A DNA stretch of 64,000 nucleotides from Dehalococcoidia bacterium (GTDB lineage: Bacteria; Chloroflexota; Dehalococcoidia; Tepidiformales; Tepidiformaceae): assembly GCA_020853755.1 (NCBI GenBank), contig JADYYG010000062.1, positions 186,001-250,000 on the forward strand, given 5' to 3'. A program made the position numbers and the translations under genes. The stretch's first letter is position 1. Each line of letters starts with the position of its first letter. Of the stretch, positions 40,163 through 49,116 are shown piece by piece. Under the pieces are notes generated by a model. The model did no database searches and was not told the origin of the DNA. It was given only the letters and a program-made list of their open reading frames with translations.

Positions 40163-41827
40163 ATGAGATACTCACGGATGGGTCGGCGTTCCGTCCTTCG
40201 GTCGGCACTCCTTGGAACAACGGGCGTGGTCGGCTACGGCCTCGTCGGCTGTGGTGGTGACGACGACAGTCCCTCCGGCGGCGACGGCAGCGCCATTCCC
40301 AACCTGACGCCTCAAAAGACCGAGGACACGAATGCTGCGCGCAAGGGCGGCATCCTCAAGCTGGCTGGCGGCCCCCTCCAGGCCAACCTTGATGTTCACT
40401 CAATGGTGGGCAGCAACATCTACCACTACACGTCGAACTTCCTCGTTCGGTACACACTGGAGGGAGCGCTCGAACCCGACGCTGCGCAGGCTCTGCCCGA
40501 GATCACCGACGGCGGCCAGACCATCATCTTTAAGATTCGCCCCGATATCGTCTGGCAAAACCGTGCGCCGGTGAACGGGCGAAAGCTCGAAAGCGAAGAC
40601 GTAAAGCGGACGTTCGAGCGCATCAAGGACCCACAGACGGCCTCCCCGCGGAAGGCGAACTACGACGTCGTCGACTCGATCCAGACCCCGGACGCGACGA
40701 CTGTCATCTTTAAGTTGAAGCGCCCGTCAGCCGGACTGCTGGCAGCCATGGCCGACCAGTACGACCTCATAGTCCCGAAGGAATGGTTCGGCAAGCAGAT
40801 TACGCAGGCCGACCAGGTCGTTGGAACTGGGCCCTATGAACTCACCGAATACGGGGTTGGCAAGGGGTTCAAGCTTCGCCGACGGAGCGACGGCTACTGG
40901 AAACCCAACACCGCCTGGATCGACGGGATTGACTACACCGACATCGGCGCCGAAGGCGGACCCGTGGTGAACGCGCTGCGCTCCGGCCAGATCGACGCCG
41001 GCGCTATCACTCCCGAAGAAGTGGCCGCGTTCGAAGCAGACAAGAACTTCAAGGTCATCCGTTTCGTGGGGAACTCCCGCGACGTGGTCCAGATAAACCA
41101 CAAGCGCGCCCCGTACACAGACGTCCGGGTGCGGAAAGCTGTGTTCCTCGCCCTCGAACGGAAGAAGATTTACCAGTCGGTCTTCGGCGGACTCGGCGCC
41201 GTGGGCGGCCCGGTTACCCCGGCCGCGACGTACTGGGCGCTGCCGGAAAAGGAACTCCTCACCCTGCCCGGGTTCAGGAGCGACCGAGACGCCGACATCG
41301 CGGAAGCGAAGAAACTCATGGCGGCTGCCGGCCTTGGCAACGGCCACACTGACACCATCCGGACGGTGAGCCGCGCCCAGGTGAACGAAGTCAACGACAT
41401 GAACGTTCCGGCGCTCAAGAAGATCGGTTTCAACCTCTCGGTGGATGATGTGGGAACGGACTTCGGGCCGCTGATCCAGTTCGAGAACGCTCGCAGCTAC
41501 AACATCGCGACGAGTGTGAAGCAGTCGGGCATCGACCCGGATCTCCAGCTCCTCCTCTACCATTACACGACCGGGAGCCGGAATTACTGCGACTTCAGCG
41601 ACCCGGACATCGACAAGCTCCTCGAGAAGCAGAGCGTCGAGTTCGATCAGAATGCGCGCCGCGAGATCGTGTACGACATCCAGCGGAAGCTCATCGAGAA
41701 CCCTGGCCCAGGGTGGATTGGCTCGCGAGGCGGAGCGATTGCGGTCCGCAGCACGGTCCACAACTACACCTTCCCGAACTGGCCGGATGACTATCACCGG
41801 GCGGAGAACCTCTGGTTGGACGCCTAG
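40163..41827 (+). CDS. ABC transporter substrate-binding lipoprotein (family 5)
   Basis: A 554-aa solute-binding protein and first gene of an SBP-permease-permease operon. The signal is Tat-like (MGRRSVLRSA, 6-15) with lipobox LVGC (Cys30) and an acidic Gly/Asp/Ser linker. Family 5 features include FKIRPDIVWQNRAPVNGR and VRVRKAVFLALERKKI. It lacks the NYWLRR start of the other two binding proteins and so belongs to a different subgroup. The next gene starts at the base after its stop. Ligand unknown, probably peptide. Confidence 0.92.
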   Translation: MRYSRMGRRSVLRSALLGTTGVVGYGLVGCGGDDDSPSGGDGSAIPNLTPQKTEDTNAARKGGILKLAGGPLQANLDVHSMVGSNIYHYTSNFLVRYTLEGALEPDAAQALPEITDGGQTIIFKIRPDIVWQNRAPVNGRKLESEDVKRTFERIKDPQTASPRKANYDVVDSIQTPDATTVIFKLKRPSAGLLAAMADQYDLIVPKEWFGKQITQADQVVGTGPYELTEYGVGKGFKLRRRSDGYWKPNTAWIDGIDYTDIGAEGGPVVNALRSGQIDAGAITPEEVAAFEADKNFKVIRFVGNSRDVVQINHKRAPYTDVRVRKAVFLALERKKIYQSVFGGLGAVGGPVTPAATYWALPEKELLTLPGFRSDRDADIAEAKKLMAAAGLGNGHTDTIRTVSRAQVNEVNDMNVPALKKIGFNLSVDDVGTDFGPLIQFENARSYNIATSVKQSGIDPDLQLLLYHYTTGSRNYCDFSDPDIDKLLEKQSVEFDQNARREIVYDIQRKLIENPGPGWIGSRGGAIAVRSTVHNYTFPNWPDDYHRAENLWLDA

Positions 41828-42775
41828 GTGCTCCAACTCATCATCCAGCGATGCCTGCTCTCGTTGGCAACCGTCTTCATCGTCACGGTGATTACGTTCT
41901 CGCTGGTGAGGGTGATCCCGGGCGACCCGGCGGTGCAGCTGCTCGGAGAGTCCTACTCCGAGCAGCAAGCCGAGGTCATCCACGAAAGGCTCGGGCTCAA
42001 CGAGCCGTACGTGAGCCAGTACCTGAAATGGATAGGGGGGCTCGTCCGCGGCGACCTCGGGACATCCCTCCTCCCCAACCGGCAGCCTATCGGCCCGCAG
42101 ATCGTCGACCGGATGGAACCAACCCTGCTGTTGATGGCGTTGACCATCATCTTCTCGGTCGGTATCGGCATCCCCATCGGGGTCATCGCTGCATTACGGC
42201 AGGACACACCGATCGACTACGCCCTGCGCTCGTTTTCCATCCTGGGCCTCTCGGTGCCCGGGTTCTACCTGGCCACGCAGGTCCTGGGCATCCTCGCGAA
42301 AGAGTGGCACTGGATCCCGCCCATCGGCTGGGTGAGCGTCTCAGAGAGTCCATTCGAGGCCGGGAGACGACTCTGGATGCCAGCGCTCATCCTCTCGTTG
42401 GCAACGGGGGCGCAAATCATGCGGATGGCTCGTTCCATGATGCTCGAGGTAATGCGGCAGGATTACATTCGGACCGCATGGGCGAAAGGCCTGTCGGAGC
42501 GGAAGGTCATCGTTGGCCATGCTCTGCGCAACGCGATGATGCCGGTCCTCACCATCATTGGCCTCTCCATGGCCTTCCTGATCGGCGGCACCGTCATCTT
42601 TGAATCCCTGTTCGGCCTCCCAGGCATGGGTATGTACATGATTAACTCGGTGATCGCCCGTGATTACGTGGCGGTTCAGAGCATTACGGTGGTTTTCGCG
42701 CTCGGTGTCGTCGGGATCAACCTGCTCATCGACATCAGCTACCTGATGCTCGATCCGCGCCTGAGGCAACGATAG
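41828..42775 (+). CDS. peptide/nickel ABC transporter permease, DppB type
   Basis: A 315-aa inner-membrane permease with about six helices. The N-terminal LSLATVFIVTVITFSLVRVI helix leads into PGDPAVQLLGE, and the EAA loop reads RTAWAKGLSERKVIVGHALR, all typical of DppB. It starts with GTG directly after the binding-protein stop and overlaps the next gene by one base. It is paralogous to the permease at 11486 but clearly diverged, so the two systems are old duplicates or separate acquisitions. Confidence 0.92.
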   Translation: MLQLIIQRCLLSLATVFIVTVITFSLVRVIPGDPAVQLLGESYSEQQAEVIHERLGLNEPYVSQYLKWIGGLVRGDLGTSLLPNRQPIGPQIVDRMEPTLLLMALTIIFSVGIGIPIGVIAALRQDTPIDYALRSFSILGLSVPGFYLATQVLGILAKEWHWIPPIGWVSVSESPFEAGRRLWMPALILSLATGAQIMRMARSMMLEVMRQDYIRTAWAKGLSERKVIVGHALRNAMMPVLTIIGLSMAFLIGGTVIFESLFGLPGMGMYMINSVIARDYVAVQSITVVFALGVVGINLLIDISYLMLDPRLRQR

Positions 42776-43674
42776 TGGCCGTTCAAGGAGCAGGCGCAGG
42801 GATTTCGCCAATGGCGGCGGGCCGGCGGTCGCCCCTGCTTCGAAACATCCGCAAGTTCATCCGCACACAGCCGCTGGGCACAGTCTGCGCAATCCTGATC
42901 CTTGTGCTCATCGTCCTGGCCATCATCGGCCCGGCAATCGCGCCGTATGACCCCGCTGCGCCTGAATTCGACCGCCTGCAAGGACCGGGTGGCACCAACT
43001 TTTTCGGCACCGACGAACTCGGCCGGGACATCTTCAGCCGGACGCTGTATGGCGCACGGGTCTCGATCGCCGTCGGGTTCGGAGCGACCATCATCGCGAC
43101 CTCACTGGCCTGCCTGATTGGCGTGGTTTCGGGGTACTTCGGCGGCTGGGTCGATGGGCTTATCCAGCGTCTGGTTGACGGCGTGATGGCGTTCCCGGTG
43201 CTGGTCCTGCTGATGGCACTGGTGGTCATCGCAGGTTCGGGCCTGACCCAACTGATCGTGATCCTCGGATTGATAGGCTCCGCCGGGACGAGCCGTGTTG
43301 TGCGCTCTGCGGTGCTGGTTGTTCGAGAGCAACAGTACGTTGAGGCCGCCCGCTCGGTCGGAGTGCCCACGCCGCGGATCCTGCTGCTTCACATCCTGCC
43401 CAACTGTTTCGCGCCCATCATGGTGTCGGCCACCGTCGGCCTTGGCGGATTCATCCTGGCTGAGGCAGCGCTCTCGTTCCTCGGTGTCGGCATCAACGAC
43501 CCGGCACATCCCACGTGGGGACAGATGCTCAACCGTGCGCAACGGTTCGTAAACGTCGCCCCGCTGCAGGCACTCTGGCCGGGTATGGCAATTGCAGTGG
43601 CCGTGTTCAGTTTCAATATGCTCGGCGATGCCCTGCGGGACGTCCTCGACCCTCGCCTTCGCGGGAGCCGTTAG
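42775..43674 (+). CDS. peptide/nickel ABC transporter permease, DppC type
   Basis: A 299-aa inner-membrane permease that completes the second transporter. It has the DppC-type N-terminal basic segment, FGTDELGRDIFSRTLYGARV, and the EAA loop YVEAARSVGVPTPRILLLHI. GTG overlaps the previous stop by one base. The operon ends at a hairpin. As in the first system, no ATPase genes are present, so both systems must recruit DppD/F-type subunits encoded outside this window. Confidence 0.92.
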   Translation: MAVQGAGAGISPMAAGRRSPLLRNIRKFIRTQPLGTVCAILILVLIVLAIIGPAIAPYDPAAPEFDRLQGPGGTNFFGTDELGRDIFSRTLYGARVSIAVGFGATIIATSLACLIGVVSGYFGGWVDGLIQRLVDGVMAFPVLVLLMALVVIAGSGLTQLIVILGLIGSAGTSRVVRSAVLVVREQQYVEAARSVGVPTPRILLLHILPNCFAPIMVSATVGLGGFILAEAALSFLGVGINDPAHPTWGQMLNRAQRFVNVAPLQALWPGMAIAVAVFSFNMLGDALRDVLDPRLRGSR

Positions 43675-43698
43675 ATCCCTGCCCGGACAGGCAGGGAT
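43675..43698 (+). terminator. hairpin at end of second peptide-transport operon
   Basis: 9-bp perfect stem ATCCCTGCC / GGCAGGGAT with loop CGGACA, starting right after the stop. It is followed by CCCTTG rather than a U-tract. Confidence 0.6.
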
Positions 43699-43775
43699 CC
43701 CTTGACTGACAAGCGTGCTCAGTTCGGATACGCTCACGCCAAGGGGGCGCCCCTATGGTGGCGCACGGAGGCCGC

Positions 43776-45992
43776 ATGCCAGCGCGATACCGCTATTCGA
43801 TGTGGGACGGGACGCAGGATGTCCCGGAACTCGAAGCCAACGACATCCTGGATAACCTCACCGATGACCTGATGAACTTCGGTGACCTCCAGCATGCGCT
43901 GCGCAACCTCCTTCAGCGTGGGATGCGCAATCCCCAGGGCGACCGCATGCAGGGTCTGCGCGACCTCCTCCAGCAGCTTCGCCAGCAGCGCCGCCAGCAA
44001 CTCGACAAGTTCGACCTGTCATCGATCTTCGACGACCTCAAGCGGCAACTCGACGAGATTGTGAACATGGAGAACACAACGCTGGATCGCCGCCTGGATG
44101 AGGCGAACGGGCAGCAGCCGCAGGGCGGCCAACAGCAACAGTCTCCAGGTCAGCAGCAGCCTTCAGGACAGCAGGGCGGGCAGCAGCCCCAGGGTCGCCA
44201 GCAACAGCAAGGGCAGCAAGGCGGACAGCAGGGCCAGCAGCAGCCCGGCCAACAGGGCGAACAACAGCAGGGCGGTAACGACCAGGATGGCGGAGAGCAG
44301 CAGGGGGGCGGGCACGAAACACCCTCCGAGTTCGCGGAAATGCTGCGCAACATCGCCAACAAGAAGAAGCAGTTCCTCGAGCAGTTGCCCGAGGATGTGC
44401 CCGGCCAGGTGAAGGAACTCCAGAACTACGAGTTCATGGACCCCGAGGCCCAGGCCAAGTTCAACGAACTCCTCGAGTCCCTGAAGCAGGCGATGATGAA
44501 CACCTTCTTCAAGGACCTCTACAACCAGATCGCCAACATGTCGCCAGAGGACCTCCAGCGCATGAAGGACATGGTGCGCGACCTGAACCAGATGCTGCAG
44601 GACAAGATGGCCGGCAAGGAGCCGGACTTCGACCAGTTCATGCAGCAGTACGGCGACCTCTTCGGCGACAACCCGCCGCAGTCCCTCGATGAGCTCATCG
44701 CCCAGATGCAGCACCAGATGGGCCAGATGCAGTCGCTGCTCGATTCGCTCCCCGGCGAGATGCGCCAGCAGCTGCAGGACCTCCTCGGCGACAAGGTGGG
44801 CGACCCGGAACTCCAGCAGGCGCTGAACGAACTTGGCCAGAGCCTCGAGTACCTCTACCCCATGCGCGACCTTCGGAACCAGTACCCCTTCCGCGGCGAA
44901 GAGGAGATCGACCTCCAGTCGGCGATGCAGCTGATGGACCAGATGCAGTCGATCGACGAACTCGAACGGCAGCTCGAACGCACCCAGTACGGTGGGGAAA
45001 TCGACGACGTCGACGCCGACAAGCTCGAAGAGCTCCTGGGCAAGGAGGCGCGCGAGACGCTCGACCAGCTCAAGCAGTTCCTCGAAATCCTCGAAGAGGC
45101 CGGCTACATCCGGAAGAAGGGGAACCAGTACGAGCTGACGCCTCGCGGCACGCGCAAGATCGGCCAGCGGGCGCTCGTCGAGATTTACCAGCAGCTCAAG
45201 TCAGACTCGTTCGGGAAGCACGAAATCCGCGAGTCAGGCTCCGGCGGCGAACGTACCGATTCGACCAAGAAGTACGAGTTCGGCGACCCGTTCTTCCTCG
45301 ACATTCAGAAGACGCTGTTCAACTCGATGCTGCGCGAGGGCCCCGGCACGCCAATCCGCCTGAAGCCGGACGACTTCGAGGTCGAACGGACGGAACTGCT
45401 GACCCAGACGGCGACCGTGATCATGCTCGACCTGAGCTGGTCGATGGCGTTGCGGGGCAGCTTCCAGGCGGCGAAGAAGGTCGCGATGGCGCTGAACAAC
45501 CTCATCTCATCGCAGTACCAGCGCGACAGCCTCTACATCATCGGGTTCAGCGCCTACGCGCGGGAGTTGCAGGCCGACCAGTTGCCCTACGTCCGCTGGG
45601 ACGAATCGGTGCTCGGCACGAACATGCATCACGCGCTCATGATCGCCCAGAAACTGCTGGCGAAGCACACCCAGGGCACGCGCCAGATCATCATGATCTC
45701 GGACGGCGAACCGACGGCGCACCTCGAGAAGGGCCGCAGCTACTTCGCCTACCCGCCGAGCCCCGTCACCATCCGCGAGACGCTCAAGGAAGTGAAGCGC
45801 TGTACCCAGAAGAACATCACGATCAACACGTTCATGCTGGACAGGAACTACTACTTGAAGGAGTTCGTGAACCAGGTAGCGCGGATCAACAAGGGCCGCG
45901 TCTTCTACACGACGCCGGACAAGCTGGGTGAGTACATCCTCGTGGACTACGTAGCCCAGAAGCGGAAGAAGCTGGCCGGCGTCGGGGGGTAG
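43776..45992 (+). CDS. VWA domain protein with Gln/Gly-rich insertion
   Basis: A 738-aa protein. A helical N-terminal region with Leu/Gln coiled-coil character (1-110) is followed by a low-complexity Gln/Gly segment (about 111-180), then a long helical region rich in Gln, Met, Leu and Asp (185-470). A C-terminal von Willebrand A domain has a MIDAS motif DLSWS at 552-556 and MISDGEP later. No signal peptide or helix anchor, so cytoplasmic. VWA proteins of this type are usually clients of MoxR or magnesium-chelatase-like ATPases; a MoxR gene lies at 19301. ATG 43776 has a CGGAGG box; ATG 43755 is an alternative. Confidence 0.85.
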   Translation: MPARYRYSMWDGTQDVPELEANDILDNLTDDLMNFGDLQHALRNLLQRGMRNPQGDRMQGLRDLLQQLRQQRRQQLDKFDLSSIFDDLKRQLDEIVNMENTTLDRRLDEANGQQPQGGQQQQSPGQQQPSGQQGGQQPQGRQQQQGQQGGQQGQQQPGQQGEQQQGGNDQDGGEQQGGGHETPSEFAEMLRNIANKKKQFLEQLPEDVPGQVKELQNYEFMDPEAQAKFNELLESLKQAMMNTFFKDLYNQIANMSPEDLQRMKDMVRDLNQMLQDKMAGKEPDFDQFMQQYGDLFGDNPPQSLDELIAQMQHQMGQMQSLLDSLPGEMRQQLQDLLGDKVGDPELQQALNELGQSLEYLYPMRDLRNQYPFRGEEEIDLQSAMQLMDQMQSIDELERQLERTQYGGEIDDVDADKLEELLGKEARETLDQLKQFLEILEEAGYIRKKGNQYELTPRGTRKIGQRALVEIYQQLKSDSFGKHEIRESGSGGERTDSTKKYEFGDPFFLDIQKTLFNSMLREGPGTPIRLKPDDFEVERTELLTQTATVIMLDLSWSMALRGSFQAAKKVAMALNNLISSQYQRDSLYIIGFSAYARELQADQLPYVRWDESVLGTNMHHALMIAQKLLAKHTQGTRQIIMISDGEPTAHLEKGRSYFAYPPSPVTIRETLKEVKRCTQKNITINTFMLDRNYYLKEFVNQVARINKGRVFYTTPDKLGEYILVDYVAQKRKKLAGVGG
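44106..44316 (+). repeat. Gln/Gly low-complexity coding tract
   Basis: About 70 codons, mostly CAG/CAA and GGC/GGG in irregular GQQ, QQG and PGQQ repeats inside the VWA gene. Likely an unstructured linker; slippage-prone and probably length-variable. Confidence 0.8.
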
Positions 45993-46002
45993 GCCCTACC
46001 CC
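45986..46002. terminator. short palindrome embedding both convergent stop codons
   Basis: GGGGTAG, loop GCC, CTACCCC: perfect 7-bp stem containing the TAG stops of both converging genes. Same design as the palindrome at 10192. Confidence 0.4.
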
Positions 46003-47159
46003 TCCAGCAGGCGGTCCGAGATGATGCGCAACTGGATCTCCGAGGTGCCTTCGAAGATCTTCGTGAGGCGGGCGTCGCGCCAGTAGCGTTCGATCGGGAG
46101 GTCCGTGGTGTAGCCGTAGCCGCCGTGGATCTGGAGCGCTTCGCTGGTCACGCGCTCGGCCATTTCGCTGGCGAACCACTTGGCCATGCCGGCCTCCTTG
46201 TCGCAGCGGCGGCGGCTGTCGATCTCCTCGGAAACGAAGTACATCAGCTGGCGCGCGGCCTCGATTTCGGCCGCCATCGTGGCGATCTTGAAGCGGATCG
46301 CCTGGAAGTCGGCGATGGGGTGGCCGAACTGGACCCGGTTCTTCGCGTACTGGATCGAGTCCTCCATGGCGCCGCGGGCGAGGCCGATGGCCCGGGCTGC
46401 TGTATGGGCGCGCGCCGCTTCGAGCCCTGACGCCGCGCCTTCGAACCCGGTCCGGTTGCCGCCGCCAGTGAGGTTGAGCGCCTTGCAGCCGTCGAAGTGC
46501 AGTTCCCAGGTCTTCCAGCCGTGGTAGCCGATCTTGTTGACGGGCGTGCCCGTGCAGCCGGGCGGCAGCGTGCCGCGCTCCTTCTCGATGAAGAACGTCG
46601 CCGTCCCGCGGTGGCGCGTCTTGAAGTCGGTGATCGGTTCGGTCCGGGCGAGGACGGTGATGTAGTCCGAGCCGTCGGCGAAGGTGCACCACATCTTCGT
46701 GCCCGTCAGGAGGTAGTCGTTCGGGCCGCCGTCCGGGTCGGGTTCGGCCTTGCAGGAGATGCTGCGCAGGTCGGAACCGGCGTCGGGTTCGGAGAGCGCG
46801 GCGGCGCCGAGGAACTCGCCCCTCGCCATGCGCGTGAGGTAGGTCTTGCGCTGCTCGGGGCTGAAGGCCTCGGTGCCGAAGAAACCGTTCCCGCGCGCGA
46901 TGATGCTGGCGACGCTCATCCATGCGCGGGCCAGTTCTTCGGTGACGAGCACGTATTCGAAGACGCCGAGGCCCAGCCCGCCGTACTCCTCCGGGATGCG
47001 GATGCCGAAGTAGCCGAGTTCGGACATCTGGTCGCGCAGTTCCATCGGGATCTCGCCCTTCACGGGGTCCAGCCGGTTGGCGACGGGCAGGACTTCCTTC
47101 ATCGCGAATTCGCGGGCGCTGGCCTGGATCATCCGGCGGGCTTCGGTCATGTAGGTCAT
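45996..47159 (-). CDS. acyl-CoA dehydrogenase
   Basis: A 387-aa FAD enzyme of the acyl-CoA dehydrogenase family with intact hallmarks: ALSEPDAGSDLRSI (FAD/substrate region), IHGGYGYTTDLPIERYWRDA and a C-terminal KIFEGTSEIQ that contains the catalytic Glu of the short-chain and related dehydrogenases. It introduces an alpha-beta double bond into an acyl-CoA. It is the last gene of a PrpD-MaoC-dehydrogenase operon, overlapping MaoC by 4 bp. With MaoC hydratase and the CaiB and CitE-like genes elsewhere, methylsuccinyl-CoA is a plausible substrate; this is inference. Confidence 0.93.
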   Translation of the reverse strand: MTYMTEARRMIQASAREFAMKEVLPVANRLDPVKGEIPMELRDQMSELGYFGIRIPEEYGGLGLGVFEYVLVTEELARAWMSVASIIARGNGFFGTEAFSPEQRKTYLTRMARGEFLGAAALSEPDAGSDLRSISCKAEPDPDGGPNDYLLTGTKMWCTFADGSDYITVLARTEPITDFKTRHRGTATFFIEKERGTLPPGCTGTPVNKIGYHGWKTWELHFDGCKALNLTGGGNRTGFEGAASGLEAARAHTAARAIGLARGAMEDSIQYAKNRVQFGHPIADFQAIRFKIATMAAEIEAARQLMYFVSEEIDSRRRCDKEAGMAKWFASEMAERVTSEALQIHGGYGYTTDLPIERYWRDARLTKIFEGTSEIQLRIISDRLLEG

Positions 47160-47632
47160 TGGCGGGGTCTCTCTTTGGCTACGAAGTTGGTGCGGTGGAA
47201 GGTGATCACCTGCTCGCCGCGCTGGTTGTACCCTCGCGTGTGCCAGGTGACGATGCCCGATTCCGGGCGGCTGTCGGATTCGCGTTTGTCGAGGACGGTG
47301 CTGCGCGCAGTCAGCGTGTCACCGGGGTAGACCGGCGGGCCGTAGGCGAGGTCTTCGACGCCGAGGAAGAGACCGCCGGCCTCGCTCAGGTCTTCGACGG
47401 AGAGTCCAAAGACGGTGAGGAAGACGAGCATCGGGTTGACCTGCACGCCCGGGTGGCCATGCGCCTTGGCGAACTCGGCGTTGAAGTAGTGCGGGTTGTA
47501 ACTCAGGGTCAGCGTCGAAAAGAGGCTGTTGTCCCCTTCGTTTATGGTCCGGCCCCAGTGGTGGATGAACTCCTGGCCGACTGTGAACGCTTCGTAATGG
47601 TTCCCTTTGCGCCACTTCACCGCATCGGTCAT
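47156..47632 (-). CDS. MaoC family (R)-hydratase/dehydratase
   Basis: A 158-aa single hot-dog-domain hydratase. The family features are FIHHWGRTINEGDNSLF near the N-terminus (the Asp/His hydratase site region), NPHYFNAEFAKAHGHPGVQV, and PPVYPGDTLTARSTV. It resembles the MaoC-type proteins linked to mesaconyl-CoA or methylmalyl-CoA hydration. The ATG overlaps the upstream PrpD stop by 4 bp, and the stop overlaps the downstream dehydrogenase start by 4 bp. The enzyme would hydrate the enoyl-CoA made by its neighbour. Confidence 0.9.
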   Translation of the reverse strand: MTDAVKWRKGNHYEAFTVGQEFIHHWGRTINEGDNSLFSTLTLSYNPHYFNAEFAKAHGHPGVQVNPMLVFLTVFGLSVEDLSEAGGLFLGVEDLAYGPPVYPGDTLTARSTVLDKRESDSRPESGIVTWHTRGYNQRGEQVITFHRTNFVAKERPRQ

Positions 47633-48999
47633 GCGATACCAGCCGGGGCGGCGACGGCTGCCGCGAGGATGGCGTCGGCCGAGGGTGCGGCTTCGAACTG
47701 GCGGATGCCGACCACGAGTTGCTCGGCTGCGGACCCGCCAATGGCAGGCCCGGCGAGCGCGCGGAACTTGGCTTCGAGCCGCTCCCGCTGGAGTGCCAGG
47801 TCGGAGGCCGGGATATTCAGGTTCACCTGCTGGCTGAAGCGGCGGCCATCCGTGGTGCGAAGGGTGACCTCGGTGCCGCGGGCCCAGTCGCCCGCCTGCG
47901 GGGTGACCGTCACGCGGTCGCGCATGGCGGTCAGGCGCGGCTGGCTGACGCGGTCATCGGTGAAGGCGGCGTCGCCGGTTTCGCCGTCCAAGAGGGCGAG
48001 GGCCGCCGTGAAGCGCAGACTGAACTTCCCTTCGAGGCCGGTAACCGGGGCCGGGATGTTGCACATCGCCAGGTGGCTCTGAGGAACAACCAGGTCAATG
48101 CCGGCGACGTCGCCTGGCTGCAGCCCATTGGCCTGCTTGAGGCGCAGCACGCCCTCGATCGTCTCGTGCGTCCCGTAACAGGCGGCGTGGTACTTGAAGA
48201 GCGTATCGCTGACCGCGTAGTGGTCACCGAGGCCCTGGAGCGCGCGCTCGACGTTCGCCTCCGTGGCCTGAGTGGCGGCGAAGCCCTGCGCCGTTTCGAG
48301 GACCCCCGGGCTGCTGGTGAAGCCCCGTTGCGCCATGAGGGCAGCGAACAAGCCGTTCTCGGCGGCCTTGCCGGCGTGCAGCGGCTTGCACATTGTGCCG
48401 AACATCGACTTCAGCCCGGCGGCCTGCGCGCCGGCGATGCCCATCGCTCGCTGCCACTGCTCCTGGTCGAGGCCGAGGAGGTGGGCGCAGGCCGCGGCAG
48501 CCCCGAAGGTTCCCAGTGTCCCCGTGGCGTGGAACCCGGTGCTGTAGTGGCTCGGCATCACCAGCCAGCCGATGCGGCACTCCATCTCGTACCCGGCAAC
48601 GAACGCGGCGAGCACATCGCGGCCCGAACTCCCGCGCGATTCGGCGAGGGCGAGCAGAGCAGGCCAGATCGGCACCGACGGGTGGCCGTTCATCGCCAGG
48701 TTCACGTCGTCGTAGTCGAGGGCGTGCGAGGCAGCCCCGTTGACCAGCGCGGCCTGGCGGAGGGAAACGCGGCCGCCGCTGCCGATGAGGGTGGCCCGGG
48801 CGTTGCCGCCTTCGGCGAGCGCCTCTTCGCGGAGCATCACGGCAAGCGGCTCGGACGCGCCCGCGATGGTCACGCCCAGCCAGTCGAGGAGCGTCTGGCG
48901 CGCCGCCTCGATAGCTTCGGACGGGAGGTCTTCGTAACGGATGGCGCGGCAGAAACTCGCGAGACGGGCGGTAACAGGGACGTTCGACACGGTGGTCAC
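47629..48999 (-). CDS. MmgE/PrpD family protein
   Basis: About 456 aa. Family members include 2-methylcitrate dehydratase (PrpD) and cis-aconitate decarboxylase, which makes itaconate. Typical segments are TLLDWLGVTIAGASEPLAVM, AALVNGAASHALDYDDVN, HPSVPIWPALLALAE and GFHATGTLGTFGAAAA. GTG 48999 or 48990 are both possible starts; the very long open frame upstream is not used. First gene of the operon with MaoC and acyl-CoA dehydrogenase. Which reaction it performs cannot be told from these motifs; the setting favours a C5-C7 dicarboxylate or tricarboxylate. Confidence 0.9.
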   Translation of the reverse strand: MTTVSNVPVTARLASFCRAIRYEDLPSEAIEAARQTLLDWLGVTIAGASEPLAVMLREEALAEGGNARATLIGSGGRVSLRQAALVNGAASHALDYDDVNLAMNGHPSVPIWPALLALAESRGSSGRDVLAAFVAGYEMECRIGWLVMPSHYSTGFHATGTLGTFGAAAACAHLLGLDQEQWQRAMGIAGAQAAGLKSMFGTMCKPLHAGKAAENGLFAALMAQRGFTSSPGVLETAQGFAATQATEANVERALQGLGDHYAVSDTLFKYHAACYGTHETIEGVLRLKQANGLQPGDVAGIDLVVPQSHLAMCNIPAPVTGLEGKFSLRFTAALALLDGETGDAAFTDDRVSQPRLTAMRDRVTVTPQAGDWARGTEVTLRTTDGRRFSQQVNLNIPASDLALQRERLEAKFRALAGPAIGGSAAEQLVVGIRQFEAAPSADAILAAAVAAPAGIA

Positions 49000-49104
49000 C
49001 TCACTGCACTGGGAGGGCGAACGGATGCGCCGGGAGTGTACCACCGTGAACCGCCGCTGACCGGCGGCGAGGCGGGCGAGATCGACATCTTCCGGGGACG
49101 CGCG

Positions 49105-49110
49105 GACAAT
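49105..49110 (+). promoter_or_regulatory. -10-like GACAAT, leaderless start
   Basis: GACAAT 6 bases before ATG 49117 of the DUF2277 gene. Confidence 0.4.
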
Positions 49111-49116
49111 TCGCGC

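Noticed and set aside
44106-44316. CAG-rich tract considered as a CRISPR or tandem repeat array
   Set aside because: Units are irregular, there are no unique spacers and the frame stays open; it is a low-complexity coding linker.
47719-49116. Long plus-strand frame upstream of the DUF2277 gene
   Set aside because: Antisense to PrpD; only the last 70 codons match a protein family.
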